DNA of 64,000 nt from Seonamhaeicola sp. S2-3 (GTDB taxonomy: Bacteria; Bacteroidota; Bacteroidia; Flavobacteriales; Flavobacteriaceae), in contig NZ_CP019389.1 of NCBI RefSeq assembly GCF_001971785.1, positions 1,065,001 to 1,129,000 on the forward strand, given 5' to 3'. Positions 52,057 through 60,240 of this stretch are shown here, in pieces. The notes under the pieces are model-generated. The model was not told the origin of the DNA, did not search any database, and worked only from the letters and a program-made list of their open reading frames with translations. The first letter of the stretch is position 1, and every line of letters starts with the position of its first letter. The translations under genes were made by a program, and so were the position numbers.

Positions 52057-53097
52057 TTAAAAACTAAAGCTTTCAATAAAATTACCTATTAAAATAGGTA
52101 CAGGGTATTTATGAACATCATTTACCGAAATCCCTTTTACAGGAAGCTTTTTAATTTTTACAATCCAAAACTTAGAATGTAAATGCTGATGTGATAGTTT
52201 ATGAATAATACACTGATTATTATAAAGTATAATTTCAAACGGCATGTTTTTTAACAAGTCATGTGTTTGTGCTAGTGCTTTAAAATCTTTATAAATGAAA
52301 TCTGATTTTGTTTCAACCAAAGGAAACTGATATAAGTTTTGCCAAATACCTTTACCCTCTCGCTTTTCTAAAATAGTTTTCCCGTCTTCTGAAATAAAAA
52401 CTAAAAAATTAAAATATTTCTTTTTGGCCTTGGCAGGTTTAATTTTTACAGGCAAGTTTGCTATTCTTTTCTCATTAAAAGCTATACAAGAATTATTTAA
52501 TGGACAAATGGAACAATCTGGATTTTGAGGTTTACACTGTACAGCACCAAACTCCATAATAGCCTGATTAAATGTTGCTGGATCTTTTCTATCAATTAAT
52601 TCTTGTGCTAAACCTTTAAACTCTTTGGCACCTTTAGAACTATTAATGGGTGTTTCAATTCCAAAGTAACGAGACAAAACACGATACACATTACCATCTA
52701 CAACCGCTGTAGGTTCATTAAAACAAATTGAAGCAATGGCACTAGCAGTATAATCGCCTACGCCTTTAAGTTTTAATAACGCTTTGTAATTATTAGGAAA
52801 TTCGCCATGTAATTCATTAGCAACATATTTTGCGGTAGCATGTAAATTTCTAGCTCTAGAATAGTAACCTAAACCTTGCCATAATTTTAAAACTTCACTT
52901 TCATTAGCTTTTGCTAGATGAAAAATAGTTGGAAAAGCTTTTAAAAAAGCGTAATAATATGGTAACCCCTGCTTAACTTGTGTTTGCTGCAAAATAATCT
53001 CAGACAACCAAATACTATAAGGGTTTTTAGTTTGTCGCCATGGAAGCTCACGCTTATTGTTTGAGTACCAGCTTATTAAAGATTTTAAAAATTGCAT
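52057..53097 (-). CDS. mutY: A/G-specific adenine glycosylase MutY
   Basis: Removes adenine opposite 8-oxoguanine. 346 residues. HhH (LKLKGVGDYTASAIASI) with catalytic Asp in VDGNVYRVLSR; 4Fe-4S ligands in C-x6-C-x2-C-x5-C (CKPQNPDCSICPLNNSC); C-terminal NUDIX-like domain from about 215 on (NFLVFISEDGKTILEKREGKGIWQNLYQFPL). Divergent from the HU gene. Confidence 0.96.
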   Translation of the reverse strand: MQFLKSLISWYSNNKRELPWRQTKNPYSIWLSEIILQQTQVKQGLPYYYAFLKAFPTIFHLAKANESEVLKLWQGLGYYSRARNLHATAKYVANELHGEFPNNYKALLKLKGVGDYTASAIASICFNEPTAVVDGNVYRVLSRYFGIETPINSSKGAKEFKGLAQELIDRKDPATFNQAIMEFGAVQCKPQNPDCSICPLNNSCIAFNEKRIANLPVKIKPAKAKKKYFNFLVFISEDGKTILEKREGKGIWQNLYQFPLVETKSDFIYKDFKALAQTHDLLKNMPFEIILYNNQCIIHKLSHQHLHSKFWIVKIKKLPVKGISVNDVHKYPVPILIGNFIESFSF

Positions 53098-53159
53098 TGA
53101 TTCTTTTTATAAAAAGCGCTAAAATTAACGTTTATAATATTAAATTTTAGTGAATTAGG

Positions 53160-53192
53160 TTTGAAATATTGAATATTAAATCCCTATATTTG
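53160..53192 (+). promoter_or_regulatory. consensus promoter of the HU gene
   Basis: TTTG (53160-53163), 21-nt spacer, TATATTTG (53185-53192): both Bacteroidota boxes. The leader to the HU ATG is about 40 nt. Confidence 0.75.
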
Positions 53193-53239
53193 CATCCCTT
53201 AAAAATTTTATATAGTAATCTAAAAAATAAATAATTAAA

Positions 53240-53530
53240 ATGACGAAGGCTGATTTAGTAGCAAAAATTTCTGAGAAATTAGGAATTGAAAAAGGAGATG
53301 TTCAAGCAACTGTTGAATCTTTTATGGAGGAAGTAAAAACATCTTTAGAAAGTGGAGACAATGTTTATTTAAGAGGTTTTGGAAGCTTTATCATTAAGAC
53401 AAGAGCAGAAAAAACTGGAAGAAACATTTCTAAAAACACTACAATAAAAATACCTGCACACAATATCCCTGCATTTAAACCTGCTAAAGTTTTTGTTGAA
53501 GGTGTTAAAACTAACGTAGACGTTAAGTAA
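53240..53530 (+). CDS. hup: HU family DNA-binding protein
   Basis: 96 residues, nucleoid protein of the HU/IHF family. N-terminal MTKADLVAKISEKLGIEKGDVQ, VYLRGFGSFIIKTRAEKTGRN and the C-terminal IKIPAHNIPAFKPAK arm with Pro at the DNA-intercalating tip. Followed 41 nt later by a 30-codon basic protein gene; a terminator after it ends the transcript. Confidence 0.96.
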   Translation: MTKADLVAKISEKLGIEKGDVQATVESFMEEVKTSLESGDNVYLRGFGSFIIKTRAEKTGRNISKNTTIKIPAHNIPAFKPAKVFVEGVKTNVDVK

Positions 53531-53571
53531 TAAACGCAATAAATAAATTATTAATTAAAAACACACTATTT

Positions 53572-53664
53572 ATGCCAAGTGGTAAAAAACGCAAAAGACA
53601 TAAGGTAGCGACACACAAGCGTAAGAAACGCAGACGCGCTAACCGTCACAAAAAGAATAAATAA
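53572..53664 (+). CDS. 30-residue Lys/Arg-rich protein of AURKAIP1/COX24 (mS38/bS22-like) type
   Basis: ATG at 53572 opens a 30-codon frame (MPSGKKRKRHKVATHKRKKR then RRANRHKKNK) closing at TAA 53664. Two thirds of residues are Lys, Arg or His. The pattern K-K-R-K-R-H-K-x-x-T-H-K-R-K-K-R matches the small Bacteroidota proteins annotated with the AURKAIP1/COX24 domain, related to mitochondrial ribosomal mS38 and mycobacterial bS22. It is therefore a probable ribosomal small-subunit peptide. It is too short for most gene finders. It shares a transcript with the HU gene and is followed by a terminator. Confidence 0.8.
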   Translation: MPSGKKRKRHKVATHKRKKRRRANRHKKNK

Positions 53665-53667
53665 ATC

Positions 53668-53696
53668 AAAAAAGTAGTTAGATTAACTACTTTTTT
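53668..53696 (+). terminator. intrinsic terminator after the HU/30-residue ORF transcript
   Basis: AAAAAAGTAGTTA / TAACTACTTTTTT with a 3-nt loop and a T run. It lies 3 nt beyond the small ORF stop. Confidence 0.85.
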
Positions 53697-53724
53697 GGTT
53701 AAAAACAAAAACGTTCTTTGAAAT

Positions 53725-53797
53725 GAGTTCCATAAAGTATGGAGCTCCACGGGTTAAAAATCCTGTGATTAGGATTATCTAAAAAACTTTTTTTAGG
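53725..53797 (+). promoter_or_regulatory. structured leader of the RNase G gene
   Basis: Three consecutive hairpins: GAGTTCCATA / TATGGAGCTC (53725-53747), CACGGG / CCTGTG (53748-53767), and CTAAAAAA / TTTTTTAG (53780-53797). They lie 137-210 nt before the rng ATG with no intervening gene. In E. coli, rne mRNA is controlled by a structured 5' leader; a similar role is a guess here. Confidence 0.5.
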
Positions 53798-53933
53798 TAA
53801 CCTTAAAAATATTGTTTAATCCATCTATACTATAATAGTTGTTAGTTGCTAGTTGCTAATTATTAGTTTTTGAAAACTTTTATCTTTTAACTTATAGCTT
53901 TTAACTAAAAACGTATGGATAAAAATTAACTAC

Positions 53934-55478
53934 ATGGATAAAGAATTGATCATCCGATCTAGTTCTGATGCTGTTGATTTTGCCTTATTAAAAGATGGAA
54001 AACTAATTGAATTACAAAAGGATGAAGATGATAACAATTTTTCTGTTGGTGATGTGTTTATAGCCAAAATAAGAAAAACTGTTCCTGGTTTAAATGCCGC
54101 ATTTGTTAATGTGGGTTATGAAAAAGATGCTTTTTTGCATTATCATGATTTAGGCCCAAAATTACCTTCTCTTTTAAAATTCACAAAACGTGTAAGCACA
54201 GGTAAACTAAAAGATTTTTCTTTAAAAAATTTCCCATTTGAAAAAGATATTGATAAAGACGGAAAAATTGTAGACGTCTTAAAATCAAATCAATCGCTAT
54301 TAGTACAAATAGTAAAAGAACCTATATCAACCAAAGGCCCTAGAATAAGCTCAGAGCTTTCTATTGCTGGTAGATATATTGTTTTAGTACCTTTTTCTAG
54401 CAGAATTTCTATCTCACAAAAAATAGAAGACCGCGAAGAAAAAGACCGCTTAAAACGCTTGGTAAAAAGTATAACACCACAAGGGTTCGGAATTATAGTT
54501 CGTACAGTAGCACAAGGCAAAAAAGTAGCCGAACTAGATAAAGATTTACAGAATTTGCTTAGTCGCTGGACGGCAATGTGTAAAAAGTTACATAAAGCCC
54601 ATCATCCCAGTAAGGTTTTAGGAGAGATGAATAAAGCCTCGTCTATTTTAAGAGACATATTTAACGACTCCTTCACAGCTATACATGTTGATGACGAAGA
54701 GCTTTATTATCAAGTAAAAGATTATTTGCAAGAAATTGCACCAAAGAAAGAATCAATAGTTAAATTGTATCACTCTAAAATACCAATTTTTGAAAAATTT
54801 GGCGTTGAAAGACAAATAAAAACCTCTTTTGGTAGAACCGTTTCCATGGCTAAGGGTGCCTATTTAGTAATAGAACACACAGAAGCTTTACATGTTATAG
54901 ATGTAAATAGCGGAAACCGATCTAATAAAGCCAACAACCAAGAGGACACAGCATTAGAAGTTAATTTAATAGCTGCTACAGAAATAGCACGCCAATTACG
55001 ATTACGTGATATGGGAGGTATTATAGTAGTAGATTTTATTGATATGACCAATGCTGCTAACAGGCAAAATTTGTTCAATCATCTTCGTGATGAAATGAAA
55101 GACGATAGAGCAAAACATAAAATATTGCCACCAAGTAAATTTGGTTTGATACAAATTACAAGACAGCGTGTACGACCAGAAATGAACATTAAAACCCGCG
55201 AGGAAAACCCTAACGGCGTTAATGGTGCCGAAGTTGAAGCACCCATTGGTTTAATACAAAAAATAACGCAAGATCTTGAAGTATTGTTTCGAAAAGACTA
55301 TAAAAAGGTGACTTTAAACACACATCCTTTTATAGCAGCCTTTTTAACCAAAGGTTTTCCATCTATACGTTCAAAATGGTTTTTTGAACATAAAAAATGG
55401 GTGAAAATATTACCTAGAGATGCTTACACATATTTAGAATACCACTTTTTTGATAAAGATGGTAATCAAATTAAATAA
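53934..55478 (+). CDS. rng: ribonuclease E/G family endoribonuclease
   Basis: 514 residues, RNase G length without the E. coli RNase E C-terminal scaffold. S1 domain at about 35-125 (SVGDVFIAKIRKTVPGLNAAFVNVGYEKDAFLHYHDL), 5' sensor region (RRLVKSITPQGFGIIVRT-like), catalytic metal ligands in HVIDVNSGN and IIVVDFIDMTN, and the zinc-link region with RVRPE. A mini-ORF (MDKN then stop) sits 5 nt before the ATG. Strong plus-strand terminator follows. Confidence 0.95.
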   Translation: MDKELIIRSSSDAVDFALLKDGKLIELQKDEDDNNFSVGDVFIAKIRKTVPGLNAAFVNVGYEKDAFLHYHDLGPKLPSLLKFTKRVSTGKLKDFSLKNFPFEKDIDKDGKIVDVLKSNQSLLVQIVKEPISTKGPRISSELSIAGRYIVLVPFSSRISISQKIEDREEKDRLKRLVKSITPQGFGIIVRTVAQGKKVAELDKDLQNLLSRWTAMCKKLHKAHHPSKVLGEMNKASSILRDIFNDSFTAIHVDDEELYYQVKDYLQEIAPKKESIVKLYHSKIPIFEKFGVERQIKTSFGRTVSMAKGAYLVIEHTEALHVIDVNSGNRSNKANNQEDTALEVNLIAATEIARQLRLRDMGGIIVVDFIDMTNAANRQNLFNHLRDEMKDDRAKHKILPPSKFGLIQITRQRVRPEMNIKTREENPNGVNGAEVEAPIGLIQKITQDLEVLFRKDYKKVTLNTHPFIAAFLTKGFPSIRSKWFFEHKKWVKILPRDAYTYLEYHFFDKDGNQIK

Positions 55479-55484
55479 ACTATA

Positions 55485-55520
55485 AAACCCCTTCTATATT
55501 ACATAGCTTGGGGTTTTTTT
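55485..55520 (+). terminator. intrinsic terminator of rng
   Basis: AAACCCC / GGGGTTT stem with a loop of about 18 nt that may contain extra pairs, followed by TTTTTTT. Confidence 0.8.
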
Positions 55521-55586
55521 ATGTTTAATTATAATAAGAAACTATAAAAAGTTAGTGTATATACTCAAAATATATTATGCATAATT

Positions 55587-57017
55587 TTATTGCTTATGTA
55601 TTTTATTAATATAATGCTTATTAGAATCTAAATCTAAAGTTTCAACAAAGTAAATACCACTTTCTAAATTTGAAACATTTATTGAGTTTGAATTTGATTT
55701 TAATATTACCCTACCATTTACATCATAAATTTTAACAAAGCAATAGTTGCAAAAATTGATGTTTAAAATATTACCAACAGGGTTTGGATATATATATTTT
55801 TGTCTTAGTTCACTATCCTTTTTTTTTTGATTTAAAGATTCACAAAATACCGTTAAACTATTAAACCAGTTGAGAGCATAGTTAATTGTAGGAATTAAAC
55901 AGGTTTCATGCGTCCCAGATGAATTTAAATCAATCCCTACAACATCTGATGATCCTAACGCATTCATTTCATTTGCCGCAACTATTGAATTAAGTGGAGT
56001 AACAGACGTATCTCCTCCACAATACAAAAGCCTTATTGGTTCATTAGATACCCAATTATGCACATCGTTTTCTCTTGCTGCTTTTCTAAAAGGATGATTA
56101 GATTTATTTTTTATGTTATCTACTACAGAATCTTGCATAAAAGTATATAAATTATTTGGGATTGCAGAGTTCCATTGGTTATTAGAGAATGTACCATCAG
56201 ATAAATAGTTTCCAATAGTAACATCATATGGACTATCATAATATTCATTTAAATTATTATAAAGGTTTCCATAAACAAATTGATAAGATGCAGCCACATA
56301 TGGAATATACTGTGATGTATAATACACAGGACTATCATCAAAAATGAAATCCATTTGGGTTTTAGATATGTCTAATGGAGCTGAAAGAGGAGCAGAGGCC
56401 ACAACGTTAAACTCATCTTTTAAATCATTAACTGTAATATACTTATGCGTAGCCATGGTAGCATGCCCTCCTTGAGAATAACCTGCTAAAAAAAGTTGAT
56501 TATTGTCACTTATTGACAAACTATTAGCCAAAAATTCTCGGGCAGCCCTAATTAAATCAAGTGAGGCAGTTGCTTCTGATTCCCAATGAATATACGGATG
56601 TATTCCTGAGTTTTCACCTAAACCTAAGTAATCTGGCATAGTAGTTATGTAGCCACTTCCTGAAAAAATTAGTCCTTGATAATAGTATTCATTATTAGAT
56701 GGCACATTATTTTTATCAAATTGGGTTCCATGATGATAAGAAACTATTGGCAACTCATCACACAATCCTTGAGGTACATATAAAGCTCCTGAAGCTACGG
56801 TTGGGGTGCCATTAACGTCAACAGTATTATATATAATCTTATAACTTATTACAGCGTTAACATTAGTTATATCCTTATTTATAATAGAAGCCACCTGCTC
56901 TTTAGACCTATTAACTATAACCTCTGCACTAATTAAATTTTGAGCTATAGAAAAGCATGAATTAATAAATATTGCTATTAGAACACATACTTTCATAAAA
57001 CTTTTTTTAGATAACAT
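55587..57017 (-). CDS. secreted alpha/beta-hydrolase (lipase/esterase-like) with T9SS sorting domain
   Basis: 476 residues. Signal peptide ends near SIAQ (about residue 26); an ATG at 56996 would also leave a signal peptide. Hydrolase domain (about 60-385): oxyanion region SYHHGTQF, nucleophile GYSQGGHAT (Ser about 190), probable catalytic His in SGTHETCL. The last 70 residues are a type A T9SS sorting domain: YPNPVGNILNI, KIYDVNGRVI, SNLESGIYFVE. The protein would be exported and surface-attached or released by T9SS, consistent with gldD/gldE nearby. Substrate unknown. Confidence 0.9.
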   Translation of the reverse strand: MLSKKSFMKVCVLIAIFINSCFSIAQNLISAEVIVNRSKEQVASIINKDITNVNAVISYKIIYNTVDVNGTPTVASGALYVPQGLCDELPIVSYHHGTQFDKNNVPSNNEYYYQGLIFSGSGYITTMPDYLGLGENSGIHPYIHWESEATASLDLIRAAREFLANSLSISDNNQLFLAGYSQGGHATMATHKYITVNDLKDEFNVVASAPLSAPLDISKTQMDFIFDDSPVYYTSQYIPYVAASYQFVYGNLYNNLNEYYDSPYDVTIGNYLSDGTFSNNQWNSAIPNNLYTFMQDSVVDNIKNKSNHPFRKAARENDVHNWVSNEPIRLLYCGGDTSVTPLNSIVAANEMNALGSSDVVGIDLNSSGTHETCLIPTINYALNWFNSLTVFCESLNQKKKDSELRQKYIYPNPVGNILNINFCNYCFVKIYDVNGRVILKSNSNSINVSNLESGIYFVETLDLDSNKHYINKIHKQ

Positions 57018-57143
57018 AAAACGAGTTTATTTACAATTTCTTACTTTTTTTAAGATAAGAGAATATTTTAAATTATACAATACTTGTTATTTTCCAACAT
57101 TGAAACTTCCTAACAACCACCGTTAAAATAGAAAGATTATTTT

Positions 57144-58175
57144 TTATGGCGCTGGATTAGGAATACTTTTATGCACTTCATTAATAGCATCTAAAACTTC
57201 ATTATTTAAAGTAACATTAATACTATCTATATTTTCTTTTAACTGATCTAAATTGGTTGCCCCAATAATATTAGCTGTTACAAAAGGTTGGTGGTTTACA
57301 AATGCTAAAGCCATTTGCGCTAACGAAATCTCATTTGCCTCGGCAATTTTTAAATATTGTGTTGCTGCTTTTGTTGCTTCTAACCCGCTATATCTTGAAA
57401 ATCTAGGAAATAGTTTTAATCTTGCGTTATCTGCTGCTATTCCTTTAATATATTTACCAGATAATACACCAAAAGCCATTGGCGAATATGCCAATAAACC
57501 TACTTTTTCTCTTAATGAAACCTCAGCCAAATCGCCTTCAAAAGTTCTGTTAAGAAGAGAATAGGCATTTTGAATGGTTATTATTCTAGGTAAGTTATGC
57601 GTTTTAGACTCTTCTAAATAACGCATGGTTCCCCAAGAATTTTCATTAGAAATTCCTACTTGCCTAATTCTTCCTGCTTTAACTTCTTTTTCTAAACTAT
57701 GAAGAATGTCATTAAAATTATCTTCCCAAGTTGTATCTAATTTATAATCTCTTGTACCAAATCTATTGGTATTTCGCTCTGGCCAATGTAATTGGTATAA
57801 ATCTATATAATCTGTTTGAAGGCGTTTTAATTCGGCATCAAGTGCTTCTTTAATTGCGTTGCCTTTAAACCCGTTGGTACGGATATGTGCTGTATAATCT
57901 CCAGGGCCAGCAATTTTAGATGCTATTACTAGTTGGTCTCTTTTCCCCGATTTCTTTAACCAAGTTCCTATTATTTCACTGGTACGTCCACTTGTTTCTG
58001 CATTAGCAGGAACTGGATACAATTCTGCGGTATCAATAAAATTAACGCCTTGATTTGTTGCGTAATCTAGTTGTGCATGTCCTTCGGCTTCGGTGTTTTG
58101 ATTGCCAAAGGTCATGGTTCCTAAGCATATTTTACTAACTTTTATATTGGTATTTGGGAGTGTTGTGTATTTCAT
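57144..58175 (-). CDS. aldo/keto reductase (Tas-like)
   Basis: 343 residues, (beta/alpha)8 NADPH-dependent oxidoreductase. Catalytic tetrad: Asp and Tyr in FIDTAELYP, Lys in VIASKIAG, His in LYQLHWPERN. The NADP-binding segment near the C-terminus is PFVTANIIGATNLDQL. The long loop after YPVPANAETSGRTSEIIGTWL matches the Tas/YajO-like group. Substrate unknown. Single gene. Confidence 0.93.
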   Translation of the reverse strand: MKYTTLPNTNIKVSKICLGTMTFGNQNTEAEGHAQLDYATNQGVNFIDTAELYPVPANAETSGRTSEIIGTWLKKSGKRDQLVIASKIAGPGDYTAHIRTNGFKGNAIKEALDAELKRLQTDYIDLYQLHWPERNTNRFGTRDYKLDTTWEDNFNDILHSLEKEVKAGRIRQVGISNENSWGTMRYLEESKTHNLPRIITIQNAYSLLNRTFEGDLAEVSLREKVGLLAYSPMAFGVLSGKYIKGIAADNARLKLFPRFSRYSGLEATKAATQYLKIAEANEISLAQMALAFVNHQPFVTANIIGATNLDQLKENIDSINVTLNNEVLDAINEVHKSIPNPAP

Positions 58176-58237
58176 GGTAGATTGTTTGAACTTCTTAAAT
58201 TATTATATTTCTTAGTGTTTTTAAGGTTAGCAAAGAT

Positions 58238-58278
58238 AAAAAACCGTTAAAAGCCTTTTTAGCTTTTAACGGTTTTTT
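58238..58278. terminator. strong terminator of the OmpA lipoprotein gene
   Basis: AAAAAACCGTTAAAAGC / GCTTTTAACGGTTTTTT around a 7-nt loop, lying between the aldo/keto reductase start and the repeat copy B. On the minus strand it is the 3' end of the OmpA gene transcript. Confidence 0.85.
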
Positions 58279-58280
58279 AT

Positions 58281-58356
58281 GCGTTAGGGATTGAGGCATT
58301 TGTTGGAGCTCCTCATAGAGAGCGACTGCCGAAAGCCCGACCCTTGTGGTAACGCC
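58281..58356 (+). repeat. structured dispersed repeat, copy B
   Basis: GCGTTAGGGATTGAGGCA, TTTGTTGGAGCTCC, GAGCGACTGCCGAAAGCCCG and ACCCTTGTGGTAACGCC. It is almost the same as copy C apart from the central hairpin. It lies in the 3' untranslated part of the OmpA gene. Confidence 0.8.
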
Positions 58357-58359
58357 ATT

Positions 58360-59319
58360 TTAATTTTCATTTAACAACTTAGAAAGTTCATCTAATTTAG
58401 GTGTTAAAACAACTTCTATTCTTCTGTTTTTTGCTCTTCCTTCGGCGGTATCGTTGGTGGCTATTGGTGCATATTCACCACGTCCTGCTGCTGTTAAATT
58501 TTCTGGATTAATAGCGGTATTTTCTCTAAGAATTTTTACAATGGCGGTAGCGCGTTTGGTTGATAAATCCCAATTACCGCTTAATTGCCCGCTACCTTTG
58601 TATGGCACATTGTCTGTATGTCCTTCTATTAAAACGGCAATGTCTGGGTTAACGGCAAGCACGTTACCTAATTGCTGTACTGCTCTACGCCCTTCTGCAC
58701 CTACTGCCCAACTTCCTGAGCCAAATAATAATTTGTTTTCCATAGATACGTAAACCTTTCCGTCTCGCTGCTCTACGGTTAATCCTTTGCCTTCAAAATC
58801 TGTTAAAGCTCTAGAAATTGCGTCTTTTAAGGCACTCATTGCAGCATCTTTATCTGCTATAACTTTTTCTAATTCTGCAACTCTGTTTGAGCGATCTTCT
58901 AGTTCTTTTTTAAGTTTTTCTAAACGTGCATTTTCTGCTGCTAAGGCTTGTTCTTTTGCTTCTAATTGCGCTAATAATTCTCTGTTTTTTTGTGAGTTTT
59001 TAGCAATAGCTGCTGAACTGTTTTTTTCTAATGCATCATAAGACGCTTTTAAATTAGCGTAGTTAGATTTTAATGCATTGTAATCTGACTGTAACTTGTC
59101 GCGTTCTGCTACTGTTTCATCATAGGCTGCTTGTAACTGCTTTAACTCATTTTTTGCTGCATTTTTTTCTCTTAAAAGTGCATCGTTAGCATCAGACAGT
59201 TTTCTGTTTTCATTTTTTAAATTCTTGTATTTACCCTCTAATTCTTTATAAACTTTGGGAGATACACATGATGTTAAAACTACTAAAGTTAATACTAGTA
59301 CTGAAAATTTTTTAATCAT
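58360..59319 (-). CDS. OmpA family lipoprotein
   Basis: 319 residues. Lipobox LTSC (Cys18). A long coiled coil (about 25-175, runs of KNEL, AERD, LEAKEQA heptads) is followed by an OmpA-like peptidoglycan-binding domain (about 190-310): LFGSGSWAVG, VLIEGHTDNVPY, NWDLSTKRATAIVKIL and GRGEYAPIATNDT with R in AKNRRIEVVL. It would tether the outer membrane to the cell wall. The stop codon is 4 nt from repeat copy B. Monocistronic. Confidence 0.95.
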   Translation of the reverse strand: MIKKFSVLVLTLVVLTSCVSPKVYKELEGKYKNLKNENRKLSDANDALLREKNAAKNELKQLQAAYDETVAERDKLQSDYNALKSNYANLKASYDALEKNSSAAIAKNSQKNRELLAQLEAKEQALAAENARLEKLKKELEDRSNRVAELEKVIADKDAAMSALKDAISRALTDFEGKGLTVEQRDGKVYVSMENKLLFGSGSWAVGAEGRRAVQQLGNVLAVNPDIAVLIEGHTDNVPYKGSGQLSGNWDLSTKRATAIVKILRENTAINPENLTAAGRGEYAPIATNDTAEGRAKNRRIEVVLTPKLDELSKLLNEN

Positions 59320-59350
59320 TAGGTTAGGTTTTGGATTTGACTGTATTTAA

Positions 59351-60115
59351 TTATTTATCTATTTCTAAAAGTATTGGGCAATGATCACTATGAACAGCAT
59401 CTTGAAGTATAACGGCTCTTTTTATGTTTTCTTGTAAAGGTTGTGCCACCATAGCGTAATCTAATCGCCAACCTTTATTATTTGCACGGGCATTAGCTCT
59501 GTAACTCCACCAACTGTATTGTTGTTTGTCTGGATTTAAATAACGGAAAGAATCTATAAAACCACTGTTAATAAAAGCTCCTATCCACTCGCGTTCAACA
59601 GGTAAAAATCCTGAAACATTTTTTAACCCCTTAGGATTATGGATGTCTATTTCTTCATGACAAATATTATAATCGCCACAAATAATAAGGTTTGGTATAT
59701 TTTTTTTAAGCTTGTTTATGTATTCTTGAAACATAGCCATGTACTCTAGTTTATGCTCCAACCTAGCAATATTTGTGCCAGAAGGTAAATATAAACTCAT
59801 AATTGAAAAATTATTGAAATCTACACGTAAATTGCGGCCTTCAAAGTCCATAGATTCAATACCAGTACCGTATTCAACATGATTGGGTTTTACTTTACTT
59901 AAAACAGCTACACCGCTATATCCTTTTTTTTGGGCACTAAACCAATAGTGATAATTGTAACCTGCCTCTTCAAAAATACTTAAGTCTAACTGCTCTTTTA
60001 AAGCCTTAATTTCTTGCAAACAAATTACGTCTGGGTTAGCAGCTTTTAACCAATCTATAAACCCTTTATTTACTGCGGCTCTTATACCGTTTACATTGTA
60101 TGATATGATTTTCAT
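59351..60115 (-). CDS. xth: exodeoxyribonuclease III
   Basis: AP endonuclease/3' exonuclease of base excision repair. 254 residues: SYNVNGIRAAVNKGF, CLQEIKALKEQLD (metal Glu), LYLPSGTNIAR, IICGDYNICHEEIDIHNP, WWSYRANARANNKGWRLDYAMV and SDHCPILLEI (catalytic His). Family length. Follows the OmpA gene by 31 nt on the same strand and may share its transcript. Confidence 0.96.
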   Translation of the reverse strand: MKIISYNVNGIRAAVNKGFIDWLKAANPDVICLQEIKALKEQLDLSIFEEAGYNYHYWFSAQKKGYSGVAVLSKVKPNHVEYGTGIESMDFEGRNLRVDFNNFSIMSLYLPSGTNIARLEHKLEYMAMFQEYINKLKKNIPNLIICGDYNICHEEIDIHNPKGLKNVSGFLPVEREWIGAFINSGFIDSFRYLNPDKQQYSWWSYRANARANNKGWRLDYAMVAQPLQENIKRAVILQDAVHSDHCPILLEIDK

Positions 60116-60240
60116 TACTTGATTCTTTGTATTTCAGCTAAATTAAATAATGCATTACTTTTACACTATAGTTTGTTATAGCTTTTATTCATAAAACTAT
60201 AAACAAAATATTTTAAACTAATTGAAGTTTAAATATCTAA

